This document shows, in pieces, positions 17,360 to 24,162 of a stretch of 39,407 nucleotides of DNA. Positions within the stretch are counted from its first letter, which is position 1; the number at the start of each line of letters is the position of its first letter. The position numbers and the translations under genes were made by a program. Where the stretch lies: positions 1 through 39,407 of the IMG/VR virus record IMGVR_UViG_3300021405_000030; one strand, given 5' to 3'. Under the pieces are notes generated by a model. That model was not told the origin of the DNA and did no database searches. It worked only from the letters and a program-made list of their open reading frames with translations. The stretch comes from a virus.

Positions 17360-17641
17360 GTGAACGGACGAATCCACGAAGACCAGACAGCGGAGGGGCG
17401 AATCGCGGCGGTCGCGAAATCGTTCCTGGTGCAGATGCGCGACAAGTACAAGCGGGACCCGGACTACGCGGACTTCCGCGACGTGCTCAGGCCATTCGTG
17501 CAGCGCGAGATGCTGCGCGCGCGCATCGACGAAGCCCGTAAGTCCTACGGCCAGGGGCTGACGACCCGGATGGTCGAGCTCGCCAAGGAACTCGACGCGC
17601 TCGAGTTCCCGGACGAATTCGATCTGAGACAGTTCCAGTGA
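17360..17641 (+). CDS. Small helical protein ahead of lysis genes, unknown
   Basis: A 93-residue charged helical protein starting at GTG 17360 with GGGGGAAAA upstream; its stop overlaps the next GTG. Sequence features are heptad-like Arg/Glu/Leu runs (FVQREMLRARIDEARKSYG, MVELAKELDALEFPDEF). No membrane segment or known motif. It begins the lysis-region operon and may belong to tail or lysis functions. Confidence 0.72.
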   Translation: MNGRIHEDQTAEGRIAAVAKSFLVQMRDKYKRDPDYADFRDVLRPFVQREMLRARIDEARKSYGQGLTTRMVELAKELDALEFPDEFDLRQFQ

Positions 17642-17850
17642 ACCACATCGCGGAAATCGCCTGGGCGCTCATCGGCGCGGTTTTCGCGGCCGGCGCGCTG
17701 TACGCGCGGATCAGCCAGATGCGGAAGGACATAAACGGCATCGGCGCCGGCCGCCGCCGCTTCGAGAAGAACTTCACGCTGGTGCTGATGGTCATGACCG
17801 AGAGCAAAGAGGACCGCGAAATGCTGGCGCGCTACCTGAAGGACCTATGA
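17638..17850 (+). CDS. Small membrane protein, holin candidate
   Basis: A 70-residue protein from GTG 17638 (GTGA overlap). Residues about 5-24 (EIAWALIGAVFAAGALYARI) form one membrane helix, then a basic linker (GAGRRRFEK) and a helical tail. A single N-terminal helix with a charged tail directly upstream of the endolysin fits a class III-like holin or a lysis regulator. It overlaps the endolysin ATG by four bases. Confidence 0.6.
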   Translation: MNHIAEIAWALIGAVFAAGALYARISQMRKDINGIGAGRRRFEKNFTLVLMVMTESKEDREMLARYLKDL

Positions 17851-18434
17851 ATTTTCCTCTGCCCGTCCCGCTCATCTCCGCGATCCTCGGGCCTTACGGT
17901 CCTGTCGCGAACGTCGCGGCGAACTGGCCGCTGGTCGAGGAGGCGCTCGACGGCTGCATGATTTACTCGCCGATGTGCGCCGTCGCCGCGATTGCGACGA
18001 TCTCGGTCGAGACCGGGACGTTCTGCCCGATCAAAGAGCGCGGCGGTCCGGCCTACCTCACGAACCTGTACGAAAACCGCAAGGACCTCGGCAACGACGA
18101 GCCGGGCGACGGCGCGAAATTTCGCGGCCGCGGTTTCGTGCAGATCACCGGGCGATGGGACTACGAGCACTTCGGCGGAGAGATGGGACGCGACCTGGTT
18201 TCGAATCCCGACCTCGCGCTCGACCCCTCGGTCGCCGCCGTGATCCTCGCGCTGTATTTCCGGGAGCGCCAGATCCGCGAGTACGCGGATCAACAAAATT
18301 GGGAGATGGTCCGACGCCGCGTGAACGGCGGTCTCACCGGATGGCCGCGTTACATCGACGCCGTCACGAAGCTCGTGTCCGCTCTCAAAACCCCGCCTCC
18401 GCAGGCGGGAATCCAAACGGAGGTAACAGCATGA
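17847..18434 (+). CDS. Endolysin, GH19 chitinase/lysozyme-like
   Basis: A 195-residue enzyme without a signal peptide, expected to cut the glycan strands of peptidoglycan. GH19 features are clear: SVETGTF with the likely catalytic Glu55, KERGG with Glu64 as the second acid, LYENRKDLGNDEPGDG, then KFRGRGFVQITGR and a late RRVNGGLTG block. Length fits single-domain phage GH19 lysins. It needs a holin for release; membrane proteins are encoded on both sides. It overlaps genes on both sides by four bases, so the lysis cassette is translationally coupled. Confidence 0.92.
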   Translation: MNFPLPVPLISAILGPYGPVANVAANWPLVEEALDGCMIYSPMCAVAAIATISVETGTFCPIKERGGPAYLTNLYENRKDLGNDEPGDGAKFRGRGFVQITGRWDYEHFGGEMGRDLVSNPDLALDPSVAAVILALYFRERQIREYADQQNWEMVRRRVNGGLTGWPRYIDAVTKLVSALKTPPPQAGIQTEVTA

Positions 18435-18688
18435 CGATTCAAAAAGTCGAAGCAGATCTGGCGAAGTACCACATTTTGCACCTGGTCATCGGAATGATCG
18501 TTGCTGCGGTGCTGCTCCCGCTCCCGAAAATAATCGGAGTGTGCGTCGCAGTGTTTTTGCTGGCGATGGTTTTGCCGTCCGTGATCCTAGCCGAATTCGG
18601 AGCGCAGTCGAAGTGGCTCGACCGAATCGCGGTCCTCGCCGGCGCGATCCTCGTCGGAGTGATTTTCCACCTGCTTCACAAACTCTGA
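18431..18688 (+). CDS. Membrane protein, holin candidate with multiple helices
   Basis: An 85-residue protein starting at ATG 18431 (ATGA overlap with the endolysin; GGAGG upstream). Hydrophobic segments at about residues 15-30 (ILHLVIGMIVAAVLLPLP), 33-50 (KIIGVCVAVFLLAMVLPS) and 64-82 (RIAVLAGAILVGVIFHLL) give two or three membrane helices, with a short charged C-terminus. Holins of class I or II have this size and layout and lie beside the endolysin. It is the best holin candidate of the three small membrane proteins here. Confidence 0.68.
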   Translation: MTIQKVEADLAKYHILHLVIGMIVAAVLLPLPKIIGVCVAVFLLAMVLPSVILAEFGAQSKWLDRIAVLAGAILVGVIFHLLHKL

Positions 18689-18695
18689 GGCGCGT

Positions 18696-18953
18696 ATGGA
18701 CTGGCTCCGCAAGACCGCGCAGAAAGTCCTCTCGATCACGCACGGGAGGACTACTGCGTTTTTCATGGCGTTTTTTGTTTCGGGCAACGTGTTCCACGCG
18801 CTGCATCGGCTCGACCACGTGTACGTCGAGTTCATGGTCGGACTCGGCGGTCTCGTGATCGGCCATTCGTGGAAGGAAGATAAAGCGGAGCAGATGCTCG
18901 GGCCGCGTCCGCCGGCGGGACCGGACCCGATGCAAGGAGCACCTCATGCTTAG
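18696..18953 (+). CDS. Small membrane protein of the lysis cassette
   Basis: An 85-residue protein with one or two membrane helices (TTAFFMAFFVSGNVFHAL; FMVGLGGLVIGHSW) and a Pro-rich, polar C-terminus. It may be a second holin, an antiholin or a spanin partner. The 3' end overlaps the next ATG by eight bases. Confidence 0.65.
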   Translation: MDWLRKTAQKVLSITHGRTTAFFMAFFVSGNVFHALHRLDHVYVEFMVGLGGLVIGHSWKEDKAEQMLGPRPPAGPDPMQGAPHA

Positions 18954-19575
18954 TCTCAGAGCCAAGTGGGAAATCGCCGGCGCGGTTATCGGGCTGCTCG
19001 GAATCCTGGTCATCGCCGGCGCGCTCCGCGAGGCGCGGCAGGACGCCGCGAAACTGAAGGCCACGCTCGCTTCGCAGCAGGTGGTGGTCGCCGACGCCAC
19101 AAAACGCGAGACGACCCGGGACGATCAGGCCAAGGCGACCGTCGAGACCATCGAAAAGGCCGAGAAAGCCGTTCAGACGCCCACACAGGCGATTCGGGCG
19201 ATACGTGCGTCTATACCCCTCCCGGTGCCCATTACGGTTGAGCACGCCGTCCCTGGTGCGACGGCTCCGGCGCCAGGCGCGCTCCCGGACGCCCCGGTAG
19301 CGAATCTTCCCACCCAGGACCTGAAGGCGCTCGCCGACTTCGGCGCTGCCTGCCAGGAATGCAAGGTTCAGCTCGCCGCGGCGCAGGCGGACAAGGCTGA
19401 CGATGCGGTCAAGCTCGCTGCGGTCACGAAGGAGCGGGATGCGGCGGTGACGGTTGCGAAGGGCGGATCAAAGTGGCAGCACATCAAGCGCGCGGCGAAG
19501 TGGACGGCGATCGGTCTCGGCATCGGCGCGCTCGGGGGAGTCGCCGCGGTCTGCGGGACGGGTCACTGCAAATAG
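18946..19575 (+). CDS. Spanin-like membrane-anchored coiled-coil protein
   Basis: A 209-residue protein with AAGGAGC before the ATG. An N-terminal membrane helix (residues about 9-26, IAGAVIGLLGILVIAGAL) is followed by a long Ala/Lys/Glu coiled coil, a Pro/Ala-rich linker (about 95-125) and a second coiled coil with CQECKVQLAAAQADKADDA. A second hydrophobic segment lies near the end (WTAIGLGIGALGGVAAVCG). Position last in the lysis cassette and the N-terminal anchor fit an Rz-type inner membrane spanin; the C-terminal hydrophobic segment is unusual for that family. No embedded lipoprotein Rz1 frame was recognised. Confidence 0.55.
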   Translation: MLSLRAKWEIAGAVIGLLGILVIAGALREARQDAAKLKATLASQQVVVADATKRETTRDDQAKATVETIEKAEKAVQTPTQAIRAIRASIPLPVPITVEHAVPGATAPAPGALPDAPVANLPTQDLKALADFGAACQECKVQLAAAQADKADDAVKLAAVTKERDAAVTVAKGGSKWQHIKRAAKWTAIGLGIGALGGVAAVCGTGHCK

Positions 19576-19603
19576 TTTTGCTCACTTTTGCACAGGGCGG
19601 CGC

Positions 19604-19633
19604 TTGACACGTTGTGCGTACGCGGGGTAAGGT
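19604..19633 (+). promoter_or_regulatory. Candidate sigma-70-type promoter for the RHH-like gene
   Basis: A perfect TTGACA at 19604-19609 is followed 18 bases later by TAAGGT at 19628-19633, a poor -10. Transcription would begin only a few bases before the ATG at 19646, giving a nearly leaderless message. The gap after the lysis cassette is where an independent regulatory promoter is expected. Confidence 0.4.
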
Positions 19634-19645
19634 CACGCCATCCAA

Positions 19646-19837
19646 ATGGCAGCCAGCCCAAAAGCGCGCGAGGAACGCATCCATCTGCGCGTCAGCGTGG
19701 GGGAAAAGCGGAAGTTTCAGCGCCTCGCCCGCTTTCTCCGCACCGACGTCAGCGAGGTCGCGCGCCGGCTGCTTCATCAGGAAGCCGATCAGTACTTCCG
19801 CCGGCTCAGAAAATCCCCTCCGCAGGTCGCTGCTTAA
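19646..19837 (+). CDS. Small ribbon-helix-helix-like DNA-binding protein
   Basis: A 63-residue basic protein. The middle (ERIHLRVSVGEKRKFQRLAR, then TDVSEVARRLLHQEADQYF) fits the ribbon-helix-helix layout: a short strand, a helix, a turn beginning 'TDVSE', and a second helix. Such proteins are Arc- or MobC-like repressors that bind as dimers. No strong Shine-Dalgarno is visible; AAGG lies 13 bases upstream. It ends facing the minus-strand gene, so it may regulate the region between 19.8 and 20.6 kb. Fold assignment is by pattern only. Confidence 0.6.
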   Translation: MAASPKAREERIHLRVSVGEKRKFQRLARFLRTDVSEVARRLLHQEADQYFRRLRKSPPQVAA

Positions 19838-19977
19838 ATGCCTCTCGCCGTCCTTCCCACCTGTTTCGTCAGCGCGCACATGCAACATAATATACACACG
19901 TGGGATTCGTTCGTCCCGGATATACAACATAATACCCATTGCAATTTTAGTAACTATCTCGCTACTCCCGTACCCCA
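19838..19977. promoter_or_regulatory. AT-rich junction of convergent genes with a 10-base direct repeat
   Basis: This 140-base gap lies between the stop codons of a + gene and the single - gene. It contains CAACATAATA twice, at 19883-19892 and 19925-19934, exactly 42 bases apart (about four helical turns), each next to ATATA-type sequence. The tract is far more AT-rich than its neighbours. Only a weak hairpin (GGGA/TCCC near 19902-19917) is visible, so it is not an obvious terminator. It could be a protein-binding site or recombination site. Confidence 0.5.
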
Positions 19978-20295
19978 TCAGGCTGATTCCAGTAGGTTTT
20001 TCAGGGATTCGCGGAAATCTTCGAGGCGCTGTGGACCTGGCTTTTCCGGCTCCGCGAGCCGTTGTAACTCGGTTATCGTTTGCGTCCTAGTAACCCTCGC
20101 CATCAGCTCTGGCCCGTGTTTTCCGAACCATTCAAAGAGCAGCGCTTCCGCCCGGACCTCCGCCCAGCGCTCCAGCAACTCGGTGAGTTCCTTCTGCCGA
20201 TTCCGCGCGTCGTTCAATTTGTTGAGCAGGACGTTCTGCATCGAGGTTTCGGAACAGCCGAGCAGGTACTCCAGCAGCAGCGCATCATCCGCCAT
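19978..20295 (-). CDS. Only minus-strand gene: helical protein, unknown
   Basis: A 105-residue protein read from 20295 to 19978, with GGGGGAA about ten bases before its ATG. It is almost entirely helical and charged (LLEYLLGCSETSMQNVLLNK, RQKELTELLERWAEVRAEAL, RLEDFRESLKNLLESA). It resembles no repressor family that I recognise and has no clear helix-turn-helix. Its opposite orientation beside the regulatory genes is the usual place for a lysogeny maintenance gene, so a role in the lysogenic state is possible. This is inferred from orientation only. Confidence 0.7.
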   Translation of the reverse strand: MADDALLLEYLLGCSETSMQNVLLNKLNDARNRQKELTELLERWAEVRAEALLFEWFGKHGPELMARVTRTQTITELQRLAEPEKPGPQRLEDFRESLKNLLESA

Positions 20296-20587
20296 TTTCA
20301 GGTTCCCCCATTCGTTTTGTGGTGTGCGAGGTGGCTCGCAGGTCCGAGGGGAAATTCAGCGGGGTGACGTCTGGACCGAAAGGACTGTACTGTCCGCCTC
20401 GGCTCTGTTGACGCTCTCGACTCGTGAAAGGTTTCCACAGTTTTTGTGCAGTGATCACATGCGGCAGACGCGCTGGTCGACGCAAGTGAAATCCAGAGCA
20501 GCATAAAAAATAGTTTCGAAGTGGGCGAAGTCCGGCAGTCGCAGCGGGAATCGATACCGGGTGTGGGCAGTCGAGGGGAGGAAAAAA
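20296..20587. promoter_or_regulatory. Divergent control region between - and + regulatory genes
   Basis: This 292-base gap separates the minus-strand gene from the helix-turn-helix gene and holds no credible coding frame. Visible sites are the near-palindrome GGACTGTACTGTCC at 20382-20395 (one mismatched pair), the palindrome GTGATCAC at 20451-20458, a CACA/TGTG mini-hairpin just before it, and TTGACG at 20408-20413 without a good -10. An A-rich stretch (20504-20510) precedes the + gene. These are operator and promoter candidates for a lysis-lysogeny switch. Confidence 0.5.
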
Positions 20588-20926
20588 TTGCAAAACGGCG
20601 CACCGGCAGGTGAGTGGTCAACATTCGAGCGCTTCGTTCGCAGCTATGGAGTGGAACTTCTGGCGGCTCGTCTCGAAATAAAACCCTCGGCGATCTACCA
20701 CTGGCTGCGCGGCACGACGTCTCCCCATCCCGCAAACGCGATCAGGATTCAGCGGCTCGCAGCGCGTCGCCACGTGGCGCTCTCGCTCGAGGATATCTAC
20801 GAACACTTCCGCGAACTTCACGGTCTCACCCGCGTCCGGCAAGCCGGCCGCGATCACGAAGGAGGAAACCATGGACTCAAAACCAGAGGAAGTCAGCCTG
20901 TCGAATCTCTGCGGCGGTGCGATTGA
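20588..20926 (+). CDS. Helix-turn-helix regulator, Cro/YdaS-like
   Basis: A 112-residue protein starting at TTG 20588, six bases after GAGGGGAGG; a GTG at 20561 has no ribosome site. Residues about 12-70 form a five-helix DNA-binding domain: FERFVRSYGVELLAARLEIK, then PSAIYHWLRGTTSPHP with the recognition helix, then RIQRLAARRHVALSLEDIYEHF. This matches phage Cro/CI-like and YdaS-like regulators. It is the first gene of the early operon and lies opposite the minus-strand gene. The last 56 bases overlap the next gene in another frame, so the true functional end may be the helix near residue 75. Confidence 0.72.
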   Translation: MQNGAPAGEWSTFERFVRSYGVELLAARLEIKPSAIYHWLRGTTSPHPANAIRIQRLAARRHVALSLEDIYEHFRELHGLTRVRQAGRDHEGGNHGLKTRGSQPVESLRRCD

Positions 20927-21215
20927 GGAAGTTTTTCAGCGGGAGTTCGCGCAGGTGCTCGCCAACATCGCGGACGTCAACACGGACCCCGAGGCCAAAA
21001 GAAAAATCACGCTGGAGTTCACGATCCTGCCGTTCGAGGACCGCTCCGGCGCGCAGGTGACGTTCGCCTGCAAATCGAAGACGGTCCCGGTCGAAGCCGT
21101 GAAGGGGACTGTGTTTCTGGAGCGGCGTGGACTCGTGATGGTCGCGCGTCCGCACGATCCAAAGCAGCAACGGATGTTCGATGGGAAGCTCGCAGCCTCG
21201 AACGACGTGCAGTAG
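20871..21215 (+). CDS. Conserved early phage protein, unknown function
   Basis: A 114-residue protein with GAAGGAGGAAACC before the ATG. It has NLCGGAIEEVFQREFAQVLAN, then a strand block ending KITLEFTILPFEDRSG, then QVTFACKSKTVPV and a C-terminal DPKQQRMFD. Proteins of this style commonly precede DUF2303-type genes in phage early regions. The overlap with the upstream regulator suggests coupling. No catalytic residues are visible. Confidence 0.75.
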   Translation: MDSKPEEVSLSNLCGGAIEEVFQREFAQVLANIADVNTDPEAKRKITLEFTILPFEDRSGAQVTFACKSKTVPVEAVKGTVFLERRGLVMVARPHDPKQQRMFDGKLAASNDVQ

Positions 21216-21247
21216 CAGCAAAAATCCAAAACTGAAGGAGGCTCTCC

Positions 21248-21994
21248 GTGATCAAGGAGGCCATAGATCGGGTGTTGCAACTCGCAGTTCCGAACCAGAT
21301 TGTGTTCGGAGACAAGACGTACGTCGATAAAACCATGCAACTGCTCGCGCCGCCGAAGGCCGACGGCATTCGAGTCTCGACTCTGCAGGGTCTGGTGGAC
21401 CTGCTAGACGGCGAGTTCGAGAACGCAAAAGAGAACGACGACCTGCTCGTTCACATCGAGGACCCGTTCACCGTCTCTCTGCTCGGCCGCGTCTCCGACG
21501 AGTTTGGCCGGCGCACCGAGTACGCGACCGCGAAGTACCCGAAGGAGTGTCCGTCCTTCCTGTTCGGCACCTGGTTCACCACCGAGAATTTCATCATCGC
21601 GGTGCAGCAGGGATTTCAGCGGGTGATGATTCAGAACGACGACGGGAGTTTCGCGAAGGACCTCGACTACGTAATCACCACGGCGTCGAAAATCTCCGCG
21701 GACTCGAGCGTCGCGAATGAGGACGACGGCATCACGCAGCGCGTCAACGTGCAGTCTGGTGTGGTGCTGAAGACCACGCTCCCGCTGCAGCCGCGCGTCT
21801 CGCTCGCTCCCTTCCGCACATTTGCCGAAATCGACCAGATCGTTTGCACCTTCATCTTCCGCGCGCGCGTCGCAAACGGCGCCGTCAATCTCGCTCTGTT
21901 CGAGGGTGACGGCGGTCGCTGGCGTCTCGCCGCAGTCGCCGCGATCAAGGCTTGGCTCGCAACGCAAATCACGAAGTCGCCGATCATCAGCTAA
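21248..21994 (+). CDS. DUF2303-like conserved early phage protein
   Basis: A 248-residue protein starting at GTG 21248, preceded by GAAGGAGG. The C-terminal half has TLPLQPRVSLAPFRTFAEIDQ, a FIFRAR strand and LFEGDGGRWRLAAVAAIKAWL, a layout seen in YfdQ/DUF2303-like phage proteins. The N-terminal third has a 'LL...DG.RV.TLQGL' segment. The family has no firmly known role but often sits with recombination or regulation genes. Assignment is tentative. Confidence 0.55.
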   Translation: MIKEAIDRVLQLAVPNQIVFGDKTYVDKTMQLLAPPKADGIRVSTLQGLVDLLDGEFENAKENDDLLVHIEDPFTVSLLGRVSDEFGRRTEYATAKYPKECPSFLFGTWFTTENFIIAVQQGFQRVMIQNDDGSFAKDLDYVITTASKISADSSVANEDDGITQRVNVQSGVVLKTTLPLQPRVSLAPFRTFAEIDQIVCTFIFRARVANGAVNLALFEGDGGRWRLAAVAAIKAWLATQITKSPIIS

Positions 21995-22000
21995 CGAGAT

Positions 22001-22095
22001 TCCCCGGCAGGAAAGGCCGCGCGTATGGATGCACCACTGGGCGCTCTTGAGACTGGCCCTTCCGACGCTGCGTAAAGTCTCACGCCTGCCGGGGA
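22001..22095. promoter_or_regulatory. Nested inverted repeats upstream of integrase, attP or translational switch candidate
   Basis: An 11-bp perfect inverted repeat (TCCCCGGCAGG at 22001-22011, CCTGCCGGGGA at 22085-22095) encloses a second one of 7 bp (TGAGACT at 22048-22054, AGTCTCA at 22076-22082). The right outer arm overlaps the integrase Shine-Dalgarno region (GGGGAGAAGG, 22091-22100). The gap of 110 bases is free of genes. It may be arm or core sites for integrase (attP), or an RNA fold that hides the ribosome site in read-through message. Confidence 0.5.
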
Positions 22096-22104
22096 GAAGG
22101 TCCC

Positions 22105-23121
22105 ATGCAAAAAGTTCCGGGAGTGTTCGAGCGTCCGCCGAATTCTGGCGTCCACTGGATTTCCTACACCGACTCCGACGGCAACCGCCGGCGCGAGAAG
22201 GCGGGGAAGCTCACGGCGGCGCTCGACCTCATCCGGCAGCGAAAGGCGCAGGTTGCAAAGAACGAATACATCGCGCCGCGCCAGAAGCGCGTCTGGACGT
22301 TCCGAAAACTCGCCGAGGAAAACATCCGGGCGAAAGGCTCCCGCCTGAAGCCGCTCTCGCTCTACACCGACAGATCCCGCCTCGCGATCCTGCTACCGAT
22401 CATGGGTCACATCCGCATGGACAGGCTCACCGGCGCGCGCATCGAGGAACTGCTCGGCGGAATGGCCGAGGGGCGGTCCGGCTCGACCATCAACCGCTAC
22501 CGCTCGTTCATCAGCTCCTGCTTTGCCTACGCGGTGAAAACCAACAAGGCCACGGCGAATCCGTGCCAGCGCGTCGCGCGCTGGAAAGAGAACGAGGCTC
22601 GGGTCCGATGGCTCAGGCCCGAGGAAGAGACGCGACTGCGGAAAGAGTTCGTTTGTGATCAGCACGAGTGGGAGTTCGAACTCGCCGTCTCGACCGGCAT
22701 GCGCCGCGGCGAGCAGTACGGCGCGAAGTGGGCGGAAGTCGACGTCGAGCACGACGTCATGACGGTGCGTGGCAAAACCGGCCGCCGGCACGTGCAACTC
22801 AACGAAGAAGCGAAGGCCGCGCTCGAAAAGCTCCGCGCGATGTCCGGCGAGAAGGAGTTCGTCTGCCCGGATGCGAACTCGGGCGCTGTGCGCGATCTCC
22901 GCCAGTGGTTTCGAACGGCGTGCGATGCGGCCAAGGTCACGAACTTCCGCTGGCACGATCTCCGCCACACGTTCGCGTCGCGCCTGGTGATGGCCGGCGC
23001 CGACATTCGCGTGGTGCAGGAACTGCTCGGTCACGCGAGCATCGTGCAAACCATGAAGTATTCCCACCTGTCCGCCGAGCACCGACGGCGCGCCGTCTCG
23101 AAAAAAGAGGGGAAGGTTTGA
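22105..23121 (+). CDS. int: Tyrosine recombinase (phage integrase)
   Basis: A 338-residue integrase with GGGGAGAAGG before the ATG. An N-terminal arm-type segment (about 1-60) is followed by a core-binding helical domain (about 65-160) and a catalytic domain. Catalytic residues are all present: Arg200 (TGMRRGE), Lys224 (VRGKTG), His284 and Arg287 (HDLRHTF), His310 (LLGHAS), and the nucleophile Tyr319 (TMKYSH). It should integrate the phage at a bacterial attachment site. The gene overlaps the next TTG start. No excisionase was identified by sequence. Confidence 0.94.
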   Translation: MQKVPGVFERPPNSGVHWISYTDSDGNRRREKAGKLTAALDLIRQRKAQVAKNEYIAPRQKRVWTFRKLAEENIRAKGSRLKPLSLYTDRSRLAILLPIMGHIRMDRLTGARIEELLGGMAEGRSGSTINRYRSFISSCFAYAVKTNKATANPCQRVARWKENEARVRWLRPEEETRLRKEFVCDQHEWEFELAVSTGMRRGEQYGAKWAEVDVEHDVMTVRGKTGRRHVQLNEEAKAALEKLRAMSGEKEFVCPDANSGAVRDLRQWFRTACDAAKVTNFRWHDLRHTFASRLVMAGADIRVVQELLGHASIVQTMKYSHLSAEHRRRAVSKKEGKV

Positions 23122-23501
23122 ACGAGCAGGCCACACTTTTCGGTGATCCGCCGAAGAAACGCCGCGCGCGCCGCGATCCGCGTGAACTCCCGAACTGGAA
23201 GCGCGAGCGCGACATCGGGATGGCGCGCGTCGAGGCGAACGCCGAGGAAAAGTGGACGGACATGGCCGAGAAAGTTCTGAGGTTTTTCGCCGAAACGCGC
23301 GACGAGTTTTCCGGGTGGGAGATCACTCGCGAACTCCGCGCGATGAAACTGAAGACTCGGAGCGAGCGGGCGATGGGTCCGGTGCTGGCGCGCGCCGCAA
23401 AGCGCGGTCTCATCGCGAAGACCGACCGTACCGAGCCGAACCCTCTCGCGCACGGCTGTCCGTCTCCGGTGTGGCGCTCCCGGATTCGGAGGGCATCGTG
23501 A
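23118..23501 (+). CDS. Small winged-helix-like early protein
   Basis: A 127-residue protein starting at TTG 23118, overlapping the integrase stop, with GAGGGGAAGG upstream. After a basic N-terminus (KKRRARRDPRELPNWKRERD) it has EFSGWEITRELRAMKLKTRS, then a helix LARAAKRGLIAKTDR and a wing-like end. The layout of helix, turn, recognition-like helix and 'G.I..T' strand suggests a winged helix, as in many small phage proteins near replication genes. No specific family is named. Confidence 0.7.
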   Translation: MNEQATLFGDPPKKRRARRDPRELPNWKRERDIGMARVEANAEEKWTDMAEKVLRFFAETRDEFSGWEITRELRAMKLKTRSERAMGPVLARAAKRGLIAKTDRTEPNPLAHGCPSPVWRSRIRRAS

Positions 23502-23749
23502 AGGAACTCGCGCGCCACAAGCCTGGTCGCTGGTCGCGATGCGCGTGTGCGCGCTGCACCCGGTCACCGACCGCTGACCCGCGGTGGGGTTTCGACACAG
23601 CCCTTGTGCCGGAGGTCGACTGCTACAAATGCGGCGCGCCGATCGGCGGCTCGTCCTGGCGTCCGGTGACGATCCTGGCGCGTTTCGGGCAGATGCTTTT
23701 CGAGCACCAGGTCTGTCCTCCACGCCGGCGGAAAACACCGAGGAGGTGA
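23498..23749 (+). CDS. Small basic Cys-rich protein, probable zinc binder
   Basis: An 83-residue protein starting at GTG 23498 (GTGA overlap). Cysteines are paired: CACARC near residue 16, CYKCGAP near residue 43, and a late VCPP. The middle has a GSSWRPVTILARF strand. It may be a zinc ribbon. The N- and C-termini are Arg/Lys-rich, compatible with nucleic acid binding. Function unknown. Confidence 0.6.
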   Translation: MKELARHKPGRWSRCACARCTRSPTADPRWGFDTALVPEVDCYKCGAPIGGSSWRPVTILARFGQMLFEHQVCPPRRRKTPRR

Positions 23750-23752
23750 GTG

Positions 23753-24019
23753 ATGGCTGAGTTCACGCACACGGTCCGCAAGCTCGACCCGCACGACGCG
23801 ACGCTGACGGTGCTGGTCGACGTCAGCGAACTGCGCGTTCGGATGGCCATCGGGATATGGCTCATCAAGCTCGGCGCTCGAGTGATCGGTCTCGGCGTGA
23901 GGGTGGGACCGCTGGAAGTCGGGCCTGCGCCAGAGGACTGCATCGAGCCGGTCGACGCTCCGGTCGCGCCGAAGCCGCCGGCTCCGCCGCCGGACGGTCG
24001 CGAGGAGCACGGCGGGTAA
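23753..24019 (+). CDS. Small hydrophobic-helix protein, unknown
   Basis: An 88-residue protein; AGGAGG at 23741-23746 sits six bases before ATG 23753, which decides this start over GTG 23750. Residues about 27-51 (VRMAIGIWLIKLGARVIGLG) form an amphipathic or membrane-associated helix, followed by an acidic, Pro-rich C-terminus. It may be peripheral to the membrane. No family recognised. Confidence 0.65.
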   Translation: MAEFTHTVRKLDPHDATLTVLVDVSELRVRMAIGIWLIKLGARVIGLGVRVGPLEVGPAPEDCIEPVDAPVAPKPPAPPPDGREEHGG

Positions 24020-24162
24020 TTTTTGCTCGATTTGCGTTTGGCACCAGATGGCACTCGCTGGACACGGGTTTTTTCGTGCCTTGCAACGTGCTGATGGGGA
24101 GACGGTTAGAAGCGAGCAGTTTCATCATTCAGTTCTACTTGAACTGATAAGGAGGGGCGAAA
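24020..24162 (+). promoter_or_regulatory. Gap with direct repeats and a hairpin next to a ribosome site
   Basis: This 143-base gap breaks an otherwise gap-free operon. TGGCAC occurs at 24039-24044 and 24049-24054, exactly one helical turn apart. A perfect hairpin CAGTTC/GAACTG (24130-24146, loop TACTT) ends two bases before the Shine-Dalgarno AAGGAGGGG of the next gene. It may contain a promoter and operator, or an RNA element controlling the next gene. No clear -35/-10 pair was found. Confidence 0.4.
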
